A stretch of DNA of 64,000 nt, from positions 1,952,001 to 2,016,000 of the forward strand of contig NZ_CP012602.1 in NCBI RefSeq assembly GCF_001278805.1. The letters run 5' to 3'. The translations under genes and the position numbers were made by a program. The stretch is from Bacillus sp. FJAT-18017. GTDB lineage: Bacteria; Bacillota; Bacilli; Bacillales; Cytobacillaceae. The notes below the pieces were generated by a model that ran no database searches, was not told the DNA's origin, and was given only the letters and a program-made list of their open reading frames with translations. Positions 31,762 through 40,520 of the stretch are shown here, in pieces (position 1 is the first letter of the stretch; every line of letters starts with the position of its first letter).

Positions 31762-32385
31762 ATAGAACTGAATAAAAGGCAGGACAAAATTTTGCAGATT
31801 GTGAAAGAAAACGGCCCCATAACAGGTGAACATATTGCGGAAAGGCTGAACTTGACTAGAGCAACGCTCAGGCCGGACTTAGCGATATTAACGATGGCCG
31901 GGTTTCTTGATGCTAGGCCCCGTGTCGGATATTTTTATACGGGGAAATCGGGAGATGAACTGTTATCTGAAAAACTCCAAAAAATCCTGGTAGGTGATTA
32001 CCAATCCAGGCCTGTTGTGATAAATGAAAGTGTTTCAGTCTATGATGCAATTGTTACAATGTTCCTTGAAGATGTAGGTACGCTTTTTGTTGTCGATAAC
32101 CAGTCTATTCTCGTAGGTGTTTTATCCAGAAAGGATTTACTGCGGGCGAGCCTTGGCAATCAGGAGCTTTCCTCCTTGCCGGTGAATATTATTATGACCC
32201 GAATGCCAAATATCGCTGTGTGCCGCAAGGAGGACCTCCTGATCGATGTGGCTAAACAATTAATTGACAGGCAAATCGATTCTCTTCCTGTTGTGAGGGA
32301 AGTGGAACAAGGATTTGAAGTGATTGGAAGGATTACGAAAACGAGCATAACAAGGGTGTTTGTTTCGCTCGGAGGCAAGGACTGA
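31762..32385 (+). CDS. ccpN: CcpN, repressor of gluconeogenesis genes
   Basis: CcpN represses gapB and pckA (and sr1) when glucose is present in B. subtilis. The protein is about 207 residues: an N-terminal winged helix (KENGPITGEHIAERLNLT and LRPDLAILTMAGFL) and two CBS domains. Homologues contain IELNKRQ before this helix; here that reads from an ATA (31762) placed 6 bases after GGTGGTGA, with a CTG two codons later. No ATG, GTG or TTG in frame is available upstream, and the TTG at 31792 would cut the first helix. So the start is non-standard or the 5' end has a frameshift. Confidence 0.85.
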   Translation: MELNKRQDKILQIVKENGPITGEHIAERLNLTRATLRPDLAILTMAGFLDARPRVGYFYTGKSGDELLSEKLQKILVGDYQSRPVVINESVSVYDAIVTMFLEDVGTLFVVDNQSILVGVLSRKDLLRASLGNQELSSLPVNIIMTRMPNIAVCRKEDLLIDVAKQLIDRQIDSLPVVREVEQGFEVIGRITKTSITRVFVSLGGKD

Positions 32386-32413
32386 AGATTGAGTAGAGGG
32401 GAATGGATCAGCC

Positions 32414-33217
32414 ATGGAGCAACCAGTCATTTATGTAGTATCCGATTCAGTTGGGGAAACAGCAGAGCTTGTGACAAAAGCTGCGATTACACAGTTCAAC
32501 GGAAACGATATGAAGCTAAAACGCTTTCCGTATGTAGAAGATAAAAGCCATATTGATGAAGTTGTCTCACTAGCAGCTTATGATAGAGGCATGATTGCTT
32601 TTACTTTAGTAAAGCCTGATATGAGGACATATATGAAAGAGAAGACTGAAGAAGAGGGCCTTTTTGCAGTCGATCTTTTAGGTCCTTTGATGGATCAAAT
32701 CAGCCAATTAAGTGGAATAACCCCACGTTATGAGCCAGGCTTGGTCAGAAAGCTGGATGAAGATTATTTTAAAAAAATCGAAGCAATTGAATTCGCAGTT
32801 AAATATGATGACGGCCGCGACCCAAGGGGTTTGATGAAAGCCGACATTGTTCTAATAGGCGTGTCAAGAACATCTAAAACACCGCTTTCGCAATACTTGG
32901 CCCATAAAAGGCTTAAGGTAGCCAATGTGCCGCTTGTCCCAGAAGTTGATCCACCTGAAGAATTATACCGTGTTCCGCCTGAGAAGTGCTTCGGCTTAAA
33001 AATCAGTTCTGAAAAACTGAATAATATACGAAAAGAACGGCTCATTTCGCTCGGTTTAAATGATAATGCGAGCTATGCAAATATAGCAAGGATAAAAGAG
33101 GAATTGGACTTCTTTGACAAAGTAGTCGCCAAGATTGGCTGTCCGGTTATCGAAGTAACCAATAAAGCTGTAGAGGAAACTGCCAACGTCATATTAAGAA
33201 AAATCCGCAATTCCTGA
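32414..33217 (+). CDS. ppsR: pyruvate,phosphate dikinase regulatory protein
   Basis: A bifunctional kinase/phosphorylase of the DUF299 family that switches pyruvate,phosphate dikinase or PEP synthase off and on. The protein is 267 residues with an N-terminal [12 protein letters not shown] motif and the P-loop-like [11 protein letters not shown] near residue 150. B. subtilis YqfL, encoded after ccpN, modulates CcpN activity, and the same pairing is kept here. The ATG is 28 bases after ccpN. Confidence 0.93.
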   Translation: MEQPVIYVVSDSVGETAELVTKAAITQFNGNDMKLKRFPYVEDKSHIDEVVSLAAYDRGMIAFTLVKPDMRTYMKEKTEEEGLFAVDLLGPLMDQISQLSGITPRYEPGLVRKLDEDYFKKIEAIEFAVKYDDGRDPRGLMKADIVLIGVSRTSKTPLSQYLAHKRLKVANVPLVPEVDPPEELYRVPPEKCFGLKISSEKLNNIRKERLISLGLNDNASYANIARIKEELDFFDKVVAKIGCPVIEVTNKAVEETANVILRKIRNS

Positions 33218-33274
33218 ACGGTTAGTTATAGTATGATTATAAGTTAACAATATAAAATACACAGCACCCAAAAA

Positions 33275-33303
33275 AACACATGCCCAGATGGACATGTGTT
33301 TTG
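33275..33303 (+). terminator. terminator after ppsR
   Basis: AACACATG (33275-33282) pairs with CATGTGTT (33293-33300), with an inner CC/GG pair; T residues follow on the plus strand and the A run before it gives T residues on the minus strand. Confidence 0.8.
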
Positions 33304-33316
33304 CCTTTCTCTCTTG

Positions 33317-33455
33317 CTGAATGAAAGCTTGCTAAGTCACAAATAGGGATTGATGACCGCGAAGGACAAAAACCTGAAGAAACTAGCGGTATGTTCTACC
33401 GAATACTTTGAGGTTGTGATGTTAAGCAACTTGTGGGTTTCTGCGCTTTCATTTG
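33317..33455. ncRNA. candidate structured RNA or nested palindrome
   Basis: A series of complementary segments is nested in order: TGAATGAAAGC (33318-33328) with GCTTTCATTTG (33445-33455), TTGCT (33329-33333) with AGCAA (33425-33429), TCACA (33337-33341) with TGTGA (33415-33419), ACCT (33372-33375) with AGGT (33411-33414), and a terminal hairpin CGGTA-TGTTC-TACCG (33387-33401). No convincing frame runs through it. It could be a non-coding RNA on either strand or the remnant of a small mobile element. I do not recognise a known RNA family. Confidence 0.4.
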
Positions 33456-33525
33456 CGATGTGAAAAAACCTGGTCATAACGGCTTAATAGCTTAAACTAA
33501 AAGATTTCCAATGGTGGCTTTTTAT

Positions 33526-33870
33526 TGATTGAAGCGGAAGGCACGAAGACTCGTTCGAAAATGCAAAAACCGCATTTTCTCCTGCGATGCTATCCTATGG
33601 AGCTTACCCAACGTCCTACGGGAGAAAATGTCAGTGGGAGACCCCACAGGAGCAAAGCGACGAGGAGAAAGGAAAGCGAAGGCGACTGCCCAGCTCCGAC
33701 AAGCGCTGGAGGGCCTGAAGCAGAAGTCGCTCTTTGACTTCAGCTGAGGGACCGAAGCGACCTCGAGGAGCTAGGAGCCGCAGCTAGACAGGCTCCCAGG
33801 CCGCCCGTGGAAAGCAAAGTGCCTCGTGACAGGCAAAATGCGCCTGTCTCTGCGATGTTGATTCAAGATG
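33526..33870. repeat. dispersed element, type II, interrupted by a type I-like block
   Basis: It begins GATTGAAGCGGAAGGCACGA and includes GGGAGACCCCACAGGAGC and GGAAAGCAAAGTGCC, the pattern of a GC-rich intergenic repeat common in Bacillaceae genomes (from memory). Between GGAAAGCGAAGG and CAGGCCGCCCGTGG lies a block with the hallmarks of the type I element. Open frames across this stretch look like chance products of GC-rich repeat DNA. Confidence 0.75.
33674..33789. repeat. type I-like block nested in the type II element
   Basis: GCGCTGGAGGGCCTGAAG, GGGACCGAAGCGACCTCGAG and GCAGCTAGAC match, in the same order, features of the inverted type I copy at 46077-46223 (GGAGGGCCTCGAAGG, GGGGACCGAAGTACAC, GGAGCTAGAC). 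Confidence 0.6.
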
Positions 33871-34129
33871 CTTCCCTTTGTGGAGCGGAGATTATAGAAA
33901 AACTTAAATTTAACCTATATTGTTTCAGTTTTATAAATATTATTTTGTAAGATAAAATGTTAGCAAAAAAGCTATTTATGTTCTATAATAAAAAATTGTG
34001 ATAAAAATAACCATTTCAGGTTTAGACTTGCATCTTAACGAATAAACTATTTATTGTCAGATGTCAAGGAAACCTATAGTAAAAAATTCGACACAATCTC
34101 CGAAAACTTAGTTAGAAAAGAAGGAATTT
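33871..34129. other. AT-rich gap before yqxD
   Basis: About 260 AT-rich bases between the repeat block and yqxD. It probably carries the promoter of the yqxD-dnaG-sigA genes (TATAGT near 34075 and TATAAT near 33982 are possible -10 boxes), but no -35 box is convincing. I see no gene. Confidence 0.4.
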
Positions 34130-34645
34130 GTGGGGGGATGTAGAATTAATACTAAGGAAAACAATGGACCTAGAATTTTTGTGGATGCGGATTCGTGCCC
34201 TGTCAAAGAGGAAATCGCACAATTGGCGTCCGATTTTTCTGTAAAGACCATTTATGTAGCCTCCTATGCGCATGCCACCAGTAAACCGGAATATATGGAC
34301 TGGGATTGGAGATACGTTGATTCAAGCCGGGAAGCGGCAGACCTCTACATCATGAACCACACCAAAAAGGGTGATGGTGCAGTTACCCAGGATATAGGGC
34401 TTGCTTCGACACTCCTTCCAAAAGGGGTTTATGTCCTGTCGCCCAGGGGAATCGTATTTGAGGATAATACTATTCAAACCGCGCTCGATATACGCTTTTT
34501 AAAGGCAAAAGCCCGGGCGAGGGGGGATTATGGAAAAGGTCCATCGCCTTTTTTGCCGGAAGACCGGGAACGGTTCTTAAGGGAATATGTGAAGCTGCTC
34601 TCAATGATGACAGGCCGCGAATTCCCGTTTTATAGAGAAACATAA
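34130..34645 (+). CDS. yqxD: YaiI/YqxD family protein (UPF0178)
   Basis: A protein of about 171 residues with a PIN-like, probably nuclease-related fold; the conserved opening FVDADSCPVKEEI and the later VTQDIGLASTLLPKG are visible. Its function is not established. The start is uncertain: the GTG at 34130 gives a 10-residue longer N-terminus than usual and has only AAGGA 4 bases upstream, while a GGGGGG tract within it would instead serve an ATT at 34145. It stands directly before dnaG, as in B. subtilis. Confidence 0.85.
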   Translation: MGGCRINTKENNGPRIFVDADSCPVKEEIAQLASDFSVKTIYVASYAHATSKPEYMDWDWRYVDSSREAADLYIMNHTKKGDGAVTQDIGLASTLLPKGVYVLSPRGIVFEDNTIQTALDIRFLKAKARARGDYGKGPSPFLPEDRERFLREYVKLLSMMTGREFPFYRET

Positions 34646-34659
34646 CTGGAGTTGTTCGT

Positions 34660-36459
34660 ATGGCAGAGCGCATACCTGAAGAAAAAATCAATCAGATTAG
34701 GCAATCTGTTGATATTGTTGATGTGATCAGCGATTATGTGCAACTGAAAAAGCAAGGTAGGAATTATTTCGGTCTTTGCCCATTCCACGGGGAAAATTCA
34801 CCATCATTTTCTGTCTCTCCCGACAAACAGATTTTCTATTGTTTTGGCTGCGGAGCGGGCGGGAATGTTTTTTCATTTTTAATGGAACTTGAAGGTGCCT
34901 CATTTAGTGAAGCTGCCTTAAAGATTGCAGAGCGGTCAGGGATTGAACTGGAGATTTCCCAAACTCCGGGCGGCGATCCCAAAAGAAATGCAGAGTTGCA
35001 GCCATATTTTGATGCGCATGAACTTTTAAGGAAATTCTATCATCATTTACTTGTAAACACAAAAGAGGGTCAAGAGCCCCTTGAGTATCTACTGGACCGC
35101 GGGTTCACCAGGGAATCAATTGATAAGTTCCAAATAGGTTATTCGATGGATTCATGGGAATTTACCGCAACCTATCTCCAAAAAAGAGGCTTTAAGCCGG
35201 AGATAATGGAAAAGGCAGGACTTCTGGTCAGACGGGAGCGCGATGGTACATACCTGGACCGTTTCAGGAACAGGATTATGTTTCCAATACTTGATCATAA
35301 TGGAAAGACGATTGCTTTTTCAGGCAGGGCATTAGGAGATGAAAAGCCGAAGTACTTGAATAGTCCTGAAACGGCTATCTTTAATAAAAGTAAAACGCTA
35401 TATAATTTCAATCATGCCAAGCCGGTTATTCGCCGGCATCACCAGGCTGTCCTATTCGAGGGGTTTGCAGATGTAATCTCGGCCGACCGTGCTGGTGTTG
35501 AAAATGGTATTGCCACGATGGGTACATCACTTACTGATGAGCATATTGCCATCATCAGGCGCAATACACAGGCGGTTACAATCTGTTACGATTCAGACAA
35601 CGCAGGAATTGAAGCAGCCTATCGTTCTGGGAACATGCTAGCTAAAGCTGGTATTGAAATAAAGGTAGCTATGATGCCAGACGGGCTTGATCCGGATGAC
35701 TACATCAAGAAGTTTGGATCAGAAAGATTCCGTCATGAAATAATTGAGTCCAGCCATACGTGGATGTCTTTCAAATTTCTTTATTTTAGAAGGGGAAAAA
35801 ATCTTCAGAATGAAGGAGATAGGCTGGCTTATATCGAAAAGATAGTAAGCGAAATAAGCAGGCTGCCTATGGCGATTGAAAAAGACCATTACCTGAGGCA
35901 GCTTTCGAGTGAATTTTCACTGTCCTTAGACGCATTGAAACAGCAAATGGCAGCAAGCTCCCCAAAAAGCACGAATCAGGTTACCGAACCTGCACCTGTA
36001 GCACGTAAGCAAGTATACAGGCATATTACCGGACTGAAACCAGCATATTACAATGCGGAGCGGAGGCTTATCGCCCATATGCTCAGAAGCAGGGACACTG
36101 CTTATGTTATCCAGGATATGCTTGAGGGAAATACACTTAATGATGATGACCACCAGGCAATCATTACTTTCCTTTTCGGTTATTACGAGGAAAAGGAACA
36201 GTTCATATTAAGTGAATTCCTTGATTATATTGGGGATGAAAAGCTGAGGAGGCTTGTTGCTGATATAGAAATGATGACCCTTAACGAAGAACTTGCTGAG
36301 CAGGAACTAAATGATTATATCCATCAAGTGTTGAAACATCAAAAGATGCTAAAGATAAATGAAAAACGCGCCCAACTAAAAGAGGCTGAAGCCCAAAAGG
36401 ATTATCTCAGGGCTGGCCAGCTTGGAATTGAAATAATTCAAATGCAAAAATCACTATAA
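34660..36459 (+). CDS. dnaG: DNA primase
   Basis: DnaG makes the RNA primers for lagging-strand replication. The protein is 599 residues: a zinc finger (C40, H43, C61, C64), an RNA-polymerase core with the TOPRIM motifs (EGFADV, then DSDNAG), and a C-terminal helicase-binding domain that contacts DnaB/DnaC helicase. The ATG is 14 bases after yqxD behind a GGAG site. It is followed by sigA, the classical macromolecular-synthesis arrangement. Confidence 0.97.
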   Translation: MAERIPEEKINQIRQSVDIVDVISDYVQLKKQGRNYFGLCPFHGENSPSFSVSPDKQIFYCFGCGAGGNVFSFLMELEGASFSEAALKIAERSGIELEISQTPGGDPKRNAELQPYFDAHELLRKFYHHLLVNTKEGQEPLEYLLDRGFTRESIDKFQIGYSMDSWEFTATYLQKRGFKPEIMEKAGLLVRRERDGTYLDRFRNRIMFPILDHNGKTIAFSGRALGDEKPKYLNSPETAIFNKSKTLYNFNHAKPVIRRHHQAVLFEGFADVISADRAGVENGIATMGTSLTDEHIAIIRRNTQAVTICYDSDNAGIEAAYRSGNMLAKAGIEIKVAMMPDGLDPDDYIKKFGSERFRHEIIESSHTWMSFKFLYFRRGKNLQNEGDRLAYIEKIVSEISRLPMAIEKDHYLRQLSSEFSLSLDALKQQMAASSPKSTNQVTEPAPVARKQVYRHITGLKPAYYNAERRLIAHMLRSRDTAYVIQDMLEGNTLNDDDHQAIITFLFGYYEEKEQFILSEFLDYIGDEKLRRLVADIEMMTLNEELAEQELNDYIHQVLKHQKMLKINEKRAQLKEAEAQKDYLRAGQLGIEIIQMQKSL

Positions 36460-36492
36460 GTAGTTTAGGATGAATTTTAAGGAGGGGGACCA

Positions 36493-37632
36493 ATGGCTGA
36501 AAAAAAATCAGCACGGTCACAAGAGGTCGATAACGAATTGACCATTGAACAAGTGAAAGACAAGTTAACGGCCCAAGGTAAAAAAGCCGGCCATCTTGCA
36601 TATGACGATATAGCCGAGAGAATGGCGAATTTTGATATGGATTCTGAACAAATGGATGAATTTTATGAATCCCTTACAGACCAGGGAATTGAACTTGTAG
36701 GCAATAAGGGTGATGACGATGAGGACGACGGCCCAAGCCTAAAGGAAATTTCCAAGGATGATGAAGAATTTGACCTGAATGACTTGAGTGTCCCCCCGGG
36801 TGTCAAAATCAATGACCCAGTCCGGATGTACCTGAAAGAAATTGGCAGGGTCGACCTGTTAACCGCCGAAGAGGAAATCCAATTGGCCAACAAGATTGAG
36901 AAAGGCGATGAAGAGGCAAAACGCCGTCTCGCTGAAGCCAATCTTAGGCTTGTAGTCAGTATTGCCAAGCGCTATGTTGGCCGTGGAATGCTGTTCCTCG
37001 ATTTGATCCAGGAAGGCAACATGGGCTTGATTAAAGCAGTTGAGAAATTTGATTACCGTAAGGGCTTTAAATTCAGTACGTATGCCACATGGTGGATCCG
37101 CCAGGCCATTACACGTGCGATTGCAGACCAAGCCCGTACAATCCGTATCCCAGTCCATATGGTAGAAACCATTAATAAATTGATAAGGGTCCAAAGGCAG
37201 CTGCTCCAGGATCTTGGGCGCGAACCAACTCCGGAGGAAATTGCGGAGGATATGGATCTTACGCCTGATAAGGTTAGGGAAATTTTGAAAATTGCCCAGG
37301 AACCAGTATCGCTGGAAACCCCTATCGGAGAAGAAGATGATTCACATCTTGGTGACTTCATTGAAGACCAGGATGCTACATCTCCATCTGAGCATGCTGC
37401 ATATGAGCTTTTGAAGGAGCAGCTTGAAGACGTTCTGGATACGCTGACCGACAGGGAGGAAAATGTCCTCCGCCTGCGTTTTGGCCTTGATGATGGCCGC
37501 ACGAGGACACTTGAAGAAGTCGGAAAGGTATTTGGCGTCACCCGTGAGCGGATCCGGCAAATCGAAGCAAAAGCTTTACGTAAGCTTCGCCATCCGAGCC
37601 GCAGCAAACGTTTAAAGGATTTCCTTGAATAA
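36493..37632 (+). CDS. sigA: RNA polymerase primary sigma factor SigA (RpoD)
   Basis: The housekeeping sigma factor. The protein is 379 residues: a short region 1.1, region 1.2 ([11 protein letters not shown]), region 2 with [17 protein letters not shown] and the -10 reading segment [13 protein letters not shown], region 3, and region 4 with the helix-turn-helix [20 protein letters not shown] for -35 recognition. The ATG follows AAGGAGGGG. A strong terminator follows. Confidence 0.98.
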   Translation: MAEKKSARSQEVDNELTIEQVKDKLTAQGKKAGHLAYDDIAERMANFDMDSEQMDEFYESLTDQGIELVGNKGDDDEDDGPSLKEISKDDEEFDLNDLSVPPGVKINDPVRMYLKEIGRVDLLTAEEEIQLANKIEKGDEEAKRRLAEANLRLVVSIAKRYVGRGMLFLDLIQEGNMGLIKAVEKFDYRKGFKFSTYATWWIRQAITRAIADQARTIRIPVHMVETINKLIRVQRQLLQDLGREPTPEEIAEDMDLTPDKVREILKIAQEPVSLETPIGEEDDSHLGDFIEDQDATSPSEHAAYELLKEQLEDVLDTLTDREENVLRLRFGLDDGRTRTLEEVGKVFGVTRERIRQIEAKALRKLRHPSRSKRLKDFLE

Positions 37633-37648
37633 AATTGAAACAAACTAT

Positions 37649-37685
37649 GAGCTTGCCCTATTGAGGCAGGCTCTTTTTATTTTTT
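37649..37685 (+). terminator. terminator after sigA
   Basis: GAGCTTGCC (37649-37657) pairs with GGCAGGCTC (37665-37673), with one G-T pair, then TTTTTATTTTTT. Confidence 0.9.
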
Positions 37686-37911
37686 GGTGTGTTATAGGAT
37701 ATTGCTATTTAATAAAGAGCATTTTAGCATAGCAGTTTTTAATGACATAAGGAACCATTATGCTTTGCTGCACATTCCTAGGTTTGCTTCCATCTTTTTA
37801 AAAGTTAACTGTGTCTGTTTGATTCATTTTACTGAATGAAGAGAGGGAAAGCAAATCCGCTTTAAAATAAAATTAATAAAAACTACCTTTGTTTTTCAAA
37901 AAGTATAAATG

Positions 37912-37940
37912 TTGAGAAAATTCATACGTGCCCATATAAT
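37912..37940 (+). promoter_or_regulatory. sigma-A promoter of the acyl-CoA dehydrogenase gene
   Basis: TTGAGA (37912-37917), 17 bases, TATAAT (37935-37940), 40 bases before the start codon. The rest of the 347-base gap after sigA shows no gene. Confidence 0.8.
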
Positions 37941-37979
37941 GGATAAGAAAGCGCATTCATTGTTGTTGGAGGGGGATAT

Positions 37980-39122
37980 ATGGATTTTAATTTGACTGCG
38001 GAACAAGAAATGATCCGAAAAACTATAAGGGAGTTTGCGGATGCTGAAGTAGCTCCGGGTGCCCTGGAAAGAGATCGTACAAAGGAATTTCCTGCAGATA
38101 TTTTTAAGAAGCTTGCAGACATGGGCATAATGGGCCTTCCTTTTCCTGAGGAATATGGCGGGGGCGGAGCTGATACGATAAGTTTCGCAATTGTAACCGA
38201 GGAATTGAGCAGGGCTTGCGGTTCAACGGGCATTACGTACTCAGCCCATATTTCGCTTGGCGGAGCACCTATCAATATGTTTGGCACTGAAGAACAAAAA
38301 CGCATGTTTCTAACACCAATATGTACTGGTGAGTCATTTGGGGCATTTGGTTTAACCGAGCCAAATGCAGGCTCGGATGCGGGAGGCACAAGAACATCTG
38401 CCAGGCTTGAAAATGGGGAATGGGTGATAAATGGCAGTAAATGTTTCATAACGAATGCCAGTTATGCCAAACATTTAGCTCTGACAGCAGTGACTGGAGG
38501 CAGCGGCGATAAAAAGGAAATCAGTGCAATAATCGTCCCAACAGATTCAAAAGGATTCGCTGTAATTGATAACTATGAAAAAATGGGACTTCATTCATCC
38601 AATACAACTGAATTAGTTCTTGAGGATGTCCGTGTTCCGGAAGAACATCTTCTCGGAAAAAAGGGAGAGGGTTTCAAGCAATTCTTGATGACTCTTGATG
38701 GAGGCAGGATTGGGATTGGTGCGATGGCAGTAGGAATTGCCCAGGCTGCTTTTGATAAGGCGCTTCAGTATTCAAAAGAACGAAAACAATTTGGCAAGAG
38801 CCTTTCATCGTTTCAGGCTATACAGTTTAAACTTGCTGATATGGCAATGAAAATCGAACTGGCGAGGACAATGGTCTATAAAGCTGCCTGGCTGAAGGAC
38901 CAGGGCAAGAGGTTTTCAAAAGAAGCTTCCATGTGCAAGCTATATGCCTCTGAGATATGCATGGAGGTAACGGATCAGGCTGTCCAAATACACGGAGGTT
39001 ATGGGTATATGAAGGATTACCATGTTGAAAGATATATGAGGGATGCCAAGCTGCTTGAAATTGGTGAAGGCACGTCTGAAATTCAACGAATGGTGATAGC
39101 CAGGGAAGTCGGCTGCAGCTAA
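37980..39122 (+). CDS. acyl-CoA dehydrogenase
   Basis: A flavoenzyme that makes the first double bond in short- or medium-chain (possibly branched-chain) acyl-CoA degradation and passes electrons to ETF. The protein is 380 residues with the usual three-domain layout; [14 protein letters not shown] and the C-terminal [19 protein letters not shown] are signature regions, and Glu363 in the IGEGTSEIQ motif is the expected catalytic base. The exact chain length cannot be told from sequence. It sits alone between sigA and cccA, a place where B. subtilis has no such gene. Confidence 0.9.
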   Translation: MDFNLTAEQEMIRKTIREFADAEVAPGALERDRTKEFPADIFKKLADMGIMGLPFPEEYGGGGADTISFAIVTEELSRACGSTGITYSAHISLGGAPINMFGTEEQKRMFLTPICTGESFGAFGLTEPNAGSDAGGTRTSARLENGEWVINGSKCFITNASYAKHLALTAVTGGSGDKKEISAIIVPTDSKGFAVIDNYEKMGLHSSNTTELVLEDVRVPEEHLLGKKGEGFKQFLMTLDGGRIGIGAMAVGIAQAAFDKALQYSKERKQFGKSLSSFQAIQFKLADMAMKIELARTMVYKAAWLKDQGKRFSKEASMCKLYASEICMEVTDQAVQIHGGYGYMKDYHVERYMRDAKLLEIGEGTSEIQRMVIAREVGCS

Positions 39123-39135
39123 ATTTAATTCACTA

Positions 39136-39169
39136 AAAAGGCTGGAGGGAAACACCTGTCCAGCCTTTT
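39136..39169 (+). terminator. terminator after the acyl-CoA dehydrogenase gene
   Basis: AAAAGGCTGGA (39136-39146) pairs perfectly with TCCAGCCTTTT (39159-39169). Confidence 0.85.
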
Positions 39170-39335
39170 CGATAATTTAGGAGAGTATTTATTTCATGAT
39201 TACGCTTGCGCTTCTGTCATTTTAATTGTGACAAAAGTAACTTTATCCTTTTCCTTCTAGTCATTTTCATATACAATAATAGTTGTTTGAAATATTAAAT
39301 TTGTTTTTCTACGTACATAAGGGAGGGTATTCCAC

Positions 39336-39695
39336 ATGAAAAATCCAGTCATTCCTTTCATCATGATCATGGTTATGGGGATTGGCCTAATGTTTGTGCT
39401 TTCCTTCAAGGGGCTTGGAGACGGGAAAGAACTTGCCAACGGGGAAAAAGGCGGCGAAAAAACAGAACAGGCAGCAAATCCTGAAGAGCTATATGAAGCA
39501 AAGGGTTGTATCACTTGCCACGGTGACAAGCTACAAGGGCAGGGAAACGCACCTAAGCTTGCTGATGTAGGAGCAAGGCTTTCCGAAGAGGAAATAAAGG
39601 ACGTCGTGCTTAACGGTAGAGGCACGATGCCTGGCGGACTCGCCCAGGGTGCAGAGGCCGATGCATTAGCAAAATGGCTTTCTGAAAAGAAATAA
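39336..39695 (+). CDS. cccA: cytochrome c-550
   Basis: A small membrane-anchored cytochrome c that carries electrons to terminal oxidases on the outer face of the membrane. The protein is 119 residues: one N-terminal helix (about 5-24), a linker rich in Gly, Glu and Lys, and a heme domain with C58-x2-C61-H62 and a probable axial Met98 in RGTMPGG. The ATG follows AAGGGAGGG. Downstream of the sigA region as in B. subtilis. Confidence 0.94.
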   Translation: MKNPVIPFIMIMVMGIGLMFVLSFKGLGDGKELANGEKGGEKTEQAANPEELYEAKGCITCHGDKLQGQGNAPKLADVGARLSEEEIKDVVLNGRGTMPGGLAQGAEADALAKWLSEKK

Positions 39696-39717
39696 ACTGA
39701 ATACTTTTAATCAGCAG

Positions 39718-39749
39718 ACGCTGCCATTCAAGATGGCAGCGTGTTTTTT
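39718..39749 (+). terminator. terminator after cccA
   Basis: ACGCTGCCAT (39718-39727) pairs perfectly with ATGGCAGCGT (39733-39742), then GTTTTTTT. Confidence 0.92.
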
Positions 39750-39777
39750 TGCATATGGAAACATTCTTTTTTATACT
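39749..39777 (+). promoter_or_regulatory. promoter of trmK-yqfO
   Basis: TTGCAT (39749-39754), 17 bases, TATACT (39772-39777). The -35 box touches the T tract of the cccA terminator. Confidence 0.65.
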
Positions 39778-39809
39778 GATATAGAGATGAAAGAAAAGTG
39801 GTGCATACC

Positions 39810-40520
39810 TTGAACTCAGGACAATTATCAAAACGGCTGCAGACAGTGGCCAACTTCATACCAAAAGGAGCAAGGCTGGCGGACATTGGCTCCGACCATG
39901 CTTATCTGCCGTGCTTTCTAGCTAACAAAGGTTTGATTGTATCTGCAATTGCAGGTGAAGTAGTAGAAGGCCCTTATACGACTGCCAAGAGGGAGGTAGA
40001 GGCAGAGAATCTGGAGGACATCATTCAAGTCCGTTTAGGGAATGGATTGGAGGTTATCTCCCCTGGAGAAGTAGATTGTATATCCATTGCAGGGATGGGA
40101 GGGGCTCTCATTTCAGATATCCTTGAAGCGGGTAAGGGAAAGCTAGAAGGGGTAAAACGGCTAGTACTTCAGCCTAATATTGCAGCCTGGACGATCAGGA
40201 AATGGCTATACGAAAATAACTGGGAACTAGTGAATGAAGATATTTTAGAAGAAGATGGGAAAATTTACGAGGTACTTGTTGCCGAACGAGGTAATCCTGC
40301 CCATCCATATGAAATCGGCCTGGAAACCGGCCTATTGTTTGGACCGTTTTTATTAAAGAGTAAAAAAGAACCGTTTATAAAAAAATGGAAACTCGAAAAG
40401 GAAAATTGGCAAATTGTATTAGAAAGGCTAAGCCTTGCCAAGCCATCAGATGAAGTAAGTGCGAAAAAGGATGAACTGCAGAAAAAAATAGCATTAGTCG
40501 AGGAGGTTTTAAATCAGTGA
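39810..40520 (+). CDS. trmK: tRNA (adenine(22)-N(1))-methyltransferase
   Basis: TrmK methylates N1 of A22 in the D-arm of tRNAs, using S-adenosylmethionine. The protein is 236 residues with a Rossmann fold whose motif I reads LADIGSDHAYLP and a C-terminal coiled coil. The TTG at 39810 gives MNSGQLSKRLQ, close to homologues, with a GTGGTG site 6 bases upstream; a GTG at 39798 is an alternative. It overlaps yqfO by four bases. Confidence 0.92.
   Translation: MNSGQLSKRLQTVANFIPKGARLADIGSDHAYLPCFLANKGLIVSAIAGEVVEGPYTTAKREVEAENLEDIIQVRLGNGLEVISPGEVDCISIAGMGGALISDILEAGKGKLEGVKRLVLQPNIAAWTIRKWLYENNWELVNEDILEEDGKIYEVLVAERGNPAHPYEIGLETGLLFGPFLLKSKKEPFIKKWKLEKENWQIVLERLSLAKPSDEVSAKKDELQKKIALVEEVLNQ

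Noticed and set aside
33525..33747. Two overlapping open frames of about 70 residues
   Set aside because: They run through the dispersed GC-rich repeats, lack ribosome binding sites and have Arg-rich sequences typical of repeat DNA.
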